64,000 nucleotides of DNA. Origin: Pseudomonas marginalis (GTDB lineage Bacteria > Pseudomonadota > Gammaproteobacteria > Pseudomonadales > Pseudomonadaceae). Positions 58,703 through 64,000 of the stretch are shown here, piece after piece; within the stretch, counting starts at the first letter, position 1; every line of letters begins with the position of its first letter. The position numbers and the translations under genes are program-made. The stretch is taken from NCBI RefSeq assembly GCF_024169655.1, contig NZ_JALJWV010000001.1, positions 1,803,001 to 1,867,000 of the forward strand, read 5' to 3'. The notes below the pieces were generated by a model, which saw only the letters and a program-made list of their open reading frames with translations, made no database searches and was not told the DNA's origin.

Positions 58703-58725
58703 AATTCTGCTCTTAGCCCCCAACT
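58698..58725 (+). promoter_or_regulatory. htpG: sigma32-type heat-shock promoter of htpG
   Basis: CTTGAA (58698-58703) and CCCCAACT (58718-58725) are separated by 14 bases, close to the sigma32 consensus CTTGAA-N13-15-CCCCATNT. The element begins within the stop of the upstream thioesterase gene and lies about 66 bases before the htpG ATG. Confidence 0.8.
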
Positions 58726-58791
58726 TTGATGACAACCCGCCGCCAACCCTCTAGGGCGCGGCCACTGCCATCCAATTGGAGTTTGATGACC

Positions 58792-60696
58792 ATGAGTGTG
58801 GAAACTCAAAAGGAAACCCTGGGCTTCCAGACCGAGGTGAAGCAACTGCTGCACCTCATGATCCATTCGCTGTATTCCAACAAGGAAATTTTCCTTCGCG
58901 AATTGATCTCGAACGCCTCTGACGCTGTCGACAAATTACGTTTCGAAGCCCTGTCCAAGCCGGAGTTGCTGGAAGGCGGCGCCGAACTGAAAATCCGCGT
59001 GAGCTTCGACAAAGACGCCAAGACCGTCACCCTCGAAGACAACGGTATCGGCATGAGCCGCGAAGAGGCGATCACCCACCTGGGGACCATCGCCAAATCC
59101 GGCACCGCCGACTTCATGAAGCACCTTTCGGGCGACCAGAAGAAAGATTCGCACCTGATCGGCCAGTTTGGTGTGGGCTTCTACTCGGCTTTCATCGTCG
59201 CCGACAAGGTTGAAGTGTTCAGCCGCCGCGCAGGCCTCGCCGCCAGTGAAGGTGTGCATTGGTCTTCGAAAGGCGAGGGCGAGTTTGAAATCGCCACCGT
59301 CGAAAAGGCTGATCGTGGTACGCGCATCGTGCTGCACCTCAAGGCCGCTGAAGATGAATTCGCCGATGGCTGGCGCCTGCGCAACATCATCAAGAAGTAC
59401 TCCGACCACATCGCCCTGCCGATCGAGCTGCCGAAAGAGCAAGCAGCCGCCGAAGGCGAAGAAGCGCCAGCCGTTGAGTGGGAAACCGTCAACCGTGCCA
59501 GCGCCCTGTGGACCCGTCCGCGTACCGAGATCAAGGACGAGGAATACCAGGAGTTCTACAAGCACATCGGGCACGACTACGAAAACCCGCTGAGCTGGAG
59601 CCACAACAAGGTCGAAGGCAAGCTGGAATACAGCTCGCTGCTCTACGTACCGGCCCGCGCGCCGTTCGACCTGTACCAGCGCGAAGCGCCAAAGGGTCTG
59701 AAGCTCTACGTGCAGCGCGTGTTCGTGATGGACCAGGCGGAATCGTTCCTGCCGCTGTACCTGCGCTTTATCAAAGGCGTGGTCGACTCCAACGACCTGT
59801 CGCTGAACGTGTCGCGGGAAATCCTGCAGAAAGACCCGATCATCGACTCCATGAAGTCGGCGCTGACCAAGCGCGTTCTCGACATGCTGGAAAAACTGGC
59901 GAAGAACGAGCCTGAGCAATACAAAGGTTTCTGGAAAAACTTCGGCCAGGTCATGAAAGAAGGCCCGGCGGAAGATTTCGCCAACAAGGAAAAAATCGCC
60001 GGCCTGCTGCGCTTTGCGTCCACGCTGGGCGAAGACGGCGAGCAGGTGGTGTCCCTGGCCGAGTACCTGGCACGCGCCAAGGAAGGTCAGGACAAGATCT
60101 ACTACCTGACTGGCGAAACCTACGCTCAGGTCAAGAACAGCCCGCACCTGGAAGTCTTCCGCAAGAAAGGCATCGAAGTGCTGCTGCTGACTGACCGTAT
60201 CGATGAGTGGCTGATGAGCTACCTCAGCGAATTCGACGGCAAGACCTTTGTCGACGTGGCGCGTGGTGACCTGGACCTGGGCAACCTGGATTCCGAAGAA
60301 GACAAAAAAGCCGCTGAAGAAGTGGCCAAGTCCAAGGAAGGCCTGGTTGAGCGGATCAAGGCTTCCCTGGGCGATGCCGTCAGCGAAGTGCGGGTTTCCC
60401 ACCGTCTGACCGACTCCCCGGCGATCCTGGCCATCGGCGAGCAGGACCTGGGCATGCAGATGCGTCAGATCCTCGAAGCCAGCGGGCAGAAGGTGCCGGA
60501 CTCCAAGCCGATCTTCGAATTCAACCCGGCTCACCCGCTGATCGAGAAACTCGACGGCGAACAGAGCGAAGAGCGTTTTGGCGACCTGTCGCACATCCTC
60601 TTCGATCAGGCGGCCCTGGCCGCTGGCGACAGCTTGAAAGACCCGGCCGCTTATGTGCGCCGACTGAACAAGCTGTTGGTTGAACTGTCAGTTTAA
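58792..60696 (+). CDS. htpG: Chaperone HtpG (Hsp90)
   Basis: ATP-dependent cytosolic chaperone, 634 aa, the expected bacterial Hsp90 length. GHKL ATPase motifs are [22 protein letters not shown] and [18 protein letters not shown] in the first 150 residues, followed by middle and dimerisation domains. I start it at ATG 58792 ([12 protein letters not shown]), preceded by a GGAG about 15 bases upstream. The heat-shock promoter upstream fits. Confidence 0.96.
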   Translation: MSVETQKETLGFQTEVKQLLHLMIHSLYSNKEIFLRELISNASDAVDKLRFEALSKPELLEGGAELKIRVSFDKDAKTVTLEDNGIGMSREEAITHLGTIAKSGTADFMKHLSGDQKKDSHLIGQFGVGFYSAFIVADKVEVFSRRAGLAASEGVHWSSKGEGEFEIATVEKADRGTRIVLHLKAAEDEFADGWRLRNIIKKYSDHIALPIELPKEQAAAEGEEAPAVEWETVNRASALWTRPRTEIKDEEYQEFYKHIGHDYENPLSWSHNKVEGKLEYSSLLYVPARAPFDLYQREAPKGLKLYVQRVFVMDQAESFLPLYLRFIKGVVDSNDLSLNVSREILQKDPIIDSMKSALTKRVLDMLEKLAKNEPEQYKGFWKNFGQVMKEGPAEDFANKEKIAGLLRFASTLGEDGEQVVSLAEYLARAKEGQDKIYYLTGETYAQVKNSPHLEVFRKKGIEVLLLTDRIDEWLMSYLSEFDGKTFVDVARGDLDLGNLDSEEDKKAAEEVAKSKEGLVERIKASLGDAVSEVRVSHRLTDSPAILAIGEQDLGMQMRQILEASGQKVPDSKPIFEFNPAHPLIEKLDGEQSEERFGDLSHILFDQAALAAGDSLKDPAAYVRRLNKLLVELSV

Positions 60697-60707
60697 ACCC
60701 GCTGTAG

Positions 60708-60733
60708 AAAAACCCGCTTCGGCGGGTTTTTTC
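60708..60733 (+). terminator. Intrinsic terminator of htpG
   Basis: AAAAACCCGC / GCGGGTTTTT with a TTCG loop and continued T-run, 12 bases after the htpG stop. Confidence 0.95.
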
Positions 60734-60760
60734 ATTTGTGCCCCTCAACTGGAGTAAATG

Positions 60761-61489
60761 ATGAGCCAAGTCACTGTGCGTTCCGTGGTCTATCAGATTG
60801 ATGGCCAATCCTATGAAAGCCGCCTGGCCTTCGATGCCAGCCAAACCGGCCCGCTGCCGGGACTGCTGATGGCGCCGAACTGGATGGGGGTGAGTGCGGG
60901 GGCCGAAGAGATTGCCAAGCGCGTCGCCAGCCAAGGCTACGTGGTGCTGATCGCCGACCTGTACGGGCAAACCGTGCGCCCGTCGAATAACGATGAAGCC
61001 GGTGCGGCGATGATGCCGTTGAAGAATGACCGCCCGTTGCTGAACAAGCGCATGCAGGCCGCGTTAGCGCAACTGCAAGGCCAGAGCGAAGCTGCGGTGG
61101 ATACGTCCAGGTTGGCCACCTTCGGTTTCTGCTTCGGCGGTTGCTGTGCGCTGGAGCTGGCGCGCACCGGCGCACCGTTGAAGGCTGCGGTGTCGTTCCA
61201 CGGCACCCTCGACACACCAAACCCGGCGGATGCGAAGAACATCAAGGGTTCCGTGCTGGTGTTGCATGGTGCTTCCGACCCGCTGGTGCCAAAAGCGCAA
61301 CTGCCGGCGTTCGAAGATGAGATGAACGCGGCCGGTGTGGATTGGCAACTGCTGAGCTATGGCGGTGCGGTGCATTCCTTCACCGACCCGCAGGCCAATG
61401 TGCCGGGCATGATGATGTACGACGCGAAGACCGCTGCGCGGGCGTTCCAGTCGATGCATAACTTGTTGGATGAAGTGTTCAAGGGCTAA
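60761..61489 (+). CDS. Dienelactone hydrolase family protein
   Basis: A 242-aa alpha/beta hydrolase. The nucleophile elbow GFCFGG uses cysteine C124, as in dienelactone hydrolase. The acid is likely in VLHGASDPLVP and the histidine in GGAVHSFTDP. A GGAG six bases before ATG 60761 favours this start over the ATG at 60758. No aromatic-degradation genes are nearby, so the physiological substrate is unknown. Confidence 0.9.
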   Translation: MSQVTVRSVVYQIDGQSYESRLAFDASQTGPLPGLLMAPNWMGVSAGAEEIAKRVASQGYVVLIADLYGQTVRPSNNDEAGAAMMPLKNDRPLLNKRMQAALAQLQGQSEAAVDTSRLATFGFCFGGCCALELARTGAPLKAAVSFHGTLDTPNPADAKNIKGSVLVLHGASDPLVPKAQLPAFEDEMNAAGVDWQLLSYGGAVHSFTDPQANVPGMMMYDAKTAARAFQSMHNLLDEVFKG

Positions 61490-61514
61490 GTCTCTAGCGT
61501 CTGTCCTGGCCTCG

Positions 61515-61583
61515 TCGCGAGCAAGCCCGCTCCCACATTTAGCCGCGTTATGCGGTGGAATGTGGAAGCGGGCTTGTTCGCGA
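61515..61583. repeat. REP-type inverted repeat
   Basis: TCGCGAGCAAGCCCGCTCCC at the left and TGTGGAAGCGGGCTTGTTCG at the right, a third sequence subtype, between the convergent hydrolase and pirin genes. Confidence 0.85.
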
Positions 61584-61586
61584 ATG

Positions 61587-62453
61587 CTATCTCACCGGCA
61601 ACTCAATTCTTTCGGTTTCACCGGGAACCGTCGGCCAATCCCCCGCCGCCCAACGCTGCCTGGCCTGCTCGATCACGGCCGGATCGCTCGCCACAAAATT
61701 CCAGTTGATCCGGCGTGGCCCATCCAGCGGCGCGCCGCCGAACACCATCAGGTGACAATCGGTCTCGGCAGACAGAGTCATCTCCTGTCCGCTCGGCAAC
61801 ACCACCAGGCTGTGTGCCTCAAGCGGCTCACCGTCCAACTGCGCGTCACCCTCCAGCACGTACACCGCGCGTTCCTCATGCTCGTCTGGGATCAGCAGGG
61901 TGGTGGCCGTCTGCATCTGCACGTCGGCATACAGCGTGGGCGACAGGACCGGCACCGGTGATTTGAGGCAGAAGCCATTGCCCGCGATCAGGCGGATCTG
62001 CACGCCCAGGTTGTCACTGGCCGGCAAGCTAGCCGCCGGATGGTGGCTGTAGTGCCCTGGCCCGGTCTCGTGGTCCTTGGGTGAGGCGAGCCACACTTGC
62101 AGCCCATGCAGGCTGAATCCCTTGGCCTTGAGTGCTTCGGGCGTGCGTTCGACATGGGCAATCGCGCTGCCGGCAGTCATCCAGCTCACGTCGCCGGCCG
62201 CCACCAACTGGTCCGAACCGAGGCTGTCCTTGTGCTGCAAGGCGCCTTCAAACAGGTAGGTGAGGGTCGACAGGCCGATATGCGGGTGCTGGCGGATATT
62301 CATACCGCTGCCCGGCGCATAGCGGGTCGCCAGCATATGGTCGAAAAACACGAACGGCCCGACGCTGCGACATTCCCGCGATGGCAGCGGGCGCAGGATG
62401 GGCTGGCCTTCGACATCTTCGAGGCGAGGGCGGATCACGGTGAGGGTGGTCAT
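61587..62453 (-). CDS. Pirin family protein
   Basis: A 288-aa bicupin. The N-terminal cupin has the metal-binding histidines in HPHIGLSTLTYLFEG and the following HVE segment, and the C-terminal half ends in TERIELPVR. Bacterial pirins include quercetin-2,3-dioxygenase-like and regulatory proteins; activity cannot be assigned. Start ATG 62453 gives the conserved VIRPRLEDVEGQ N-terminus. It is followed in the minus direction by the REP element. Confidence 0.9.
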   Translation of the reverse strand: MTTLTVIRPRLEDVEGQPILRPLPSRECRSVGPFVFFDHMLATRYAPGSGMNIRQHPHIGLSTLTYLFEGALQHKDSLGSDQLVAAGDVSWMTAGSAIAHVERTPEALKAKGFSLHGLQVWLASPKDHETGPGHYSHHPAASLPASDNLGVQIRLIAGNGFCLKSPVPVLSPTLYADVQMQTATTLLIPDEHEERAVYVLEGDAQLDGEPLEAHSLVVLPSGQEMTLSAETDCHLMVFGGAPLDGPRRINWNFVASDPAVIEQARQRWAAGDWPTVPGETERIELPVR

Positions 62454-62517
62454 GGTGCGTCCCTGTCGGAGCGGGTTGGATAGCCCAGAGCATAACCCGC
62501 TCGACCGGAGGTTGCCG

Positions 62518-62934
62518 CTATTGGCTGAAGGCACCTTCCGACAATTTCGTTTCGATACTCACCTCGGCGGAGGTCATCAGCTTGTGTATCGGGCAGCGGT
62601 CGGCGATGCGGTGCAGTTCGTCGCGTTGCTGATCGGTGAGCACGCCCTTGAGCGTCAGCTTGACGTTGAGCACGTACTTGCCCTTTTGCTCTTCGCTGTC
62701 GTCGTGGGTGACTTCCACGGTTACGCCGGTCAGCGGGATGCCCTTTCTCTGCGCATACAGCTTCAGGGTCAGGGCCTTGCATGACGCCAGGGCCGCATCG
62801 AAATAGTCATGGGGCGAGGGGGCGGAGTCGTCACCGCCCAGGCTTTTGGGCAGATCGGTGAACAGCTCGTGGTTATCGATGTTGAGGCTGTGGCGGAAGT
62901 TGTCGGCATTCAGGGTGTTGACGGTAACGGTCAT
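62518..62934 (-). CDS. OsmC-family peroxide-reducing protein
   Basis: A 138-aa OsmC/Ohr-type protein. The two catalytic-type cysteines are C52 (ASCKALTLKLY) and C114 (DRCPIHKL). YFDAALASCKA and VTVEVTHDDSEEQKGKY are typical of YhfA/OsmC-like members. It probably reduces organic hydroperoxides using a dithiol donor. It lies upstream of pirin on the same strand, 64 bases apart, and may be cotranscribed. Confidence 0.88.
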   Translation of the reverse strand: MTVTVNTLNADNFRHSLNIDNHELFTDLPKSLGGDDSAPSPHDYFDAALASCKALTLKLYAQRKGIPLTGVTVEVTHDDSEEQKGKYVLNVKLTLKGVLTDQQRDELHRIADRCPIHKLMTSAEVSIETKLSEGAFSQ

Positions 62935-63052
62935 GGCGAACCTCTCAAGCGTGGCAGGAAGAAAGTCATGCAGTTATAGAACATGCTGGCACTCAGGTGT
63001 TCCAGGATTTTTTCCAGGACGCGGCGGGCATTACTCCCGTCATCAAGCCCAA

Positions 63053-63083
63053 AAAAAACGCCCCGAACCAGTCGGGGCGTTTT
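63053..63083. terminator. Intrinsic terminator of fabB
   Basis: AAAACGCCCCGA / TCGGGGCGTTTT with an ACCAG loop and an extra A-tract on the left, which reads as a U-tract for fabB. It lies 22 bases beyond the fabB stop. Confidence 0.92.
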
Positions 63084-63104
63084 CATCTGATCAAGCTGCG
63101 GGGC

Positions 63105-64000
63105 TTACTTGCCCTGCCAGCGTTTCAGCACCAGGGTGGCGTTAGTGCCACCGAAGCCGAAGCTGTTGCTCATCACGGTGTCGACTTTTACGTTTTCAAC
63201 GGTCTTGGTCAGGATCGGCATATCGGCGACGACCGGGTCGATCTCTTCGATATTGGCCGAGCCGGCCATGAAGTTGCCTTCCATCATCAGCAGGCAGTAG
63301 ATCGTTTCGTGAACGCCGGCGGCGCCCAGGGAGTGACCGGACAGGCTCTTGGTGGAGCTGATGGCGGGTGCCTTGTCGCCGAATACCGCGCGCACACCTT
63401 CCATTTCCTTGGCGTCGCCGACCGGAGTCGAGGTGCCGTGGGTGTTCAGGTAGTCGATCGGGGTATCCACGGTGGACAGGGCCATCTGCATGCAGCGGAT
63501 GGCGCCTTCACCGCTTGGCGCAACCATGTCGTAGCCGTCGGAAGTGGCGCCGTAGCCGACGATTTCCGCGTAGATCTTCGCGCCACGGGCCAGAGCGTGT
63601 TCCAGCTCCTCGACCACCACCATGCCGCCGCCGCCGGCGATGACGAAACCGTCACGCTTGGCGTCGTAGGCGCGGGAGGCCTTTTCCGGGGTGTCGTTGT
63701 ACTGGGTGGACAGGGCGCCCATGGCGTCGAACAGGAACGACTGGCTCCAATGTTCTTCTTCACCACCGCCAGCGAACACGATGTCCTGCTTGCCCAGCTG
63801 GATCTGCTCAACCGCGTTACCGATGCAGTGAGCACTGGTAGCGCAGGCGGAGGAGATCGAGTAGTTCACGCCCTTGATCTGGAACGGCGTGGCCAGGCAG
63901 GCGGAAACGGTGCTGCCCATGGTCCGTGTGACACGGTACGGGCCAACGCGCTTCACGCCTTTCTCGCGCAGGATGTCCAGCGCTTCCATCTGGTTCAGGG
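63105..64000 (-). CDS. fabB: 3-oxoacyl-ACP synthase I (FabB), 5' part outside window
   Basis: Condensing enzyme of type II fatty-acid synthesis needed for unsaturated fatty acids. The last 298 codons are present. The active-site cysteine is in [12 protein letters not shown], the two histidines in [11 protein letters not shown] and [12 protein letters not shown], and [10 protein letters not shown] is at the C-terminus. The short HxxxxGN-type features and the SACATS context favour FabB over FabF. The upstream part, where fabA is expected, is not visible. Confidence 0.93.
   Translation of the reverse strand, partial: LNQMEALDILREKGVKRVGPYRVTRTMGSTVSACLATPFQIKGVNYSISSACATSAHCIGNAVEQIQLGKQDIVFAGGGEEEHWSQSFLFDAMGALSTQYNDTPEKASRAYDAKRDGFVIAGGGGMVVVEELEHALARGAKIYAEIVGYGATSDGYDMVAPSGEGAIRCMQMALSTVDTPIDYLNTHGTSTPVGDAKEMEGVRAVFGDKAPAISSTKSLSGHSLGAAGVHETIYCLLMMEGNFMAGSANIEEIDPVVADMPILTKTVENVKVDTVMSNSFGFGGTNATLVLKRWQGK

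Overview
The window is chromosomal DNA of a Pseudomonas of the P. fluorescens group. The evidence is high GC, a complete ccmABCDEFGHI cluster, the gene order gltA | sdhCDAB-sucAB-lpd-sucCD, a betX/DUF485/actP neighbourhood, and many short intergenic inverted repeats of the GTGGGAGGGGGCTTGCCCCCGAT type that are typical of this group. No rRNA, tRNA, CRISPR array, insertion sequence or prophage was seen; most of the window is core genome with a few accessory patches.

Layout. 1-6.5 kb: the end of an ammonium transporter gene, a CPA2 cation/proton antiporter, a glutaredoxin-like protein, a small gene behind a perfect LexA-type box, an RluA-family pseudouridine synthase, a small lipoprotein, and the molybdenum-cofactor genes mobA (minus) and moaB-moeA (plus). 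6.5-8.5 kb: a two-gene unit of a FliK-like and an FlhB-C-terminal-like protein. 8.6-16 kb: ccmA-ccmI for cytochrome c maturation, plus a proline-rich lipoprotein. 16-22 kb is the most accessory part: a decayed MFS-transporter fragment, a LysE-type exporter, a lone phnN, a LysR regulator, a serralysin-like metalloprotease with a proline-rich tail, and an MFS transporter. 22-30 kb: an orphan sulfate-binding protein, a K+ channel, the glyoxylate-salvage operon gcl-hyi-glxR with a divergent DUF336 gene, a TetR regulator and a DUF808 membrane protein. 30-38 kb: a four-gene polar amino-acid ABC transporter, an mlaA homologue coupled to a secreted alpha/beta hydrolase, a small membrane protein and a membrane-anchored GH17 protein. 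38-41 kb: betX, DUF485 and actP.

41.6-54.7 kb is the TCA block. gltA diverges from sdhCDAB-sucAB-lpd-sucCD, and both directions have excellent sigma70-type promoters. These genes encode citrate synthase, succinate dehydrogenase, the complete 2-oxoglutarate dehydrogenase complex and succinyl-CoA synthetase. 55-64 kb: brnQ, a DUF599 protein, a small lipoprotein, two adjacent PaaI-type thioesterases, htpG behind a sigma32-like promoter, a dienelactone hydrolase, a pirin, an OsmC protein and the 3' part of fabB.

No wholly new multi-gene system stands out. The best leads are the FliK-like/FlhB-like pair away from other flagellar genes, the MlaA homologue without a lipobox coupled to a hydrolase, the serralysin with a hexanucleotide-repeat tail, the LexA-box gene of unknown function, and a tandem duplication of a terminator plus REP doublet after actP.
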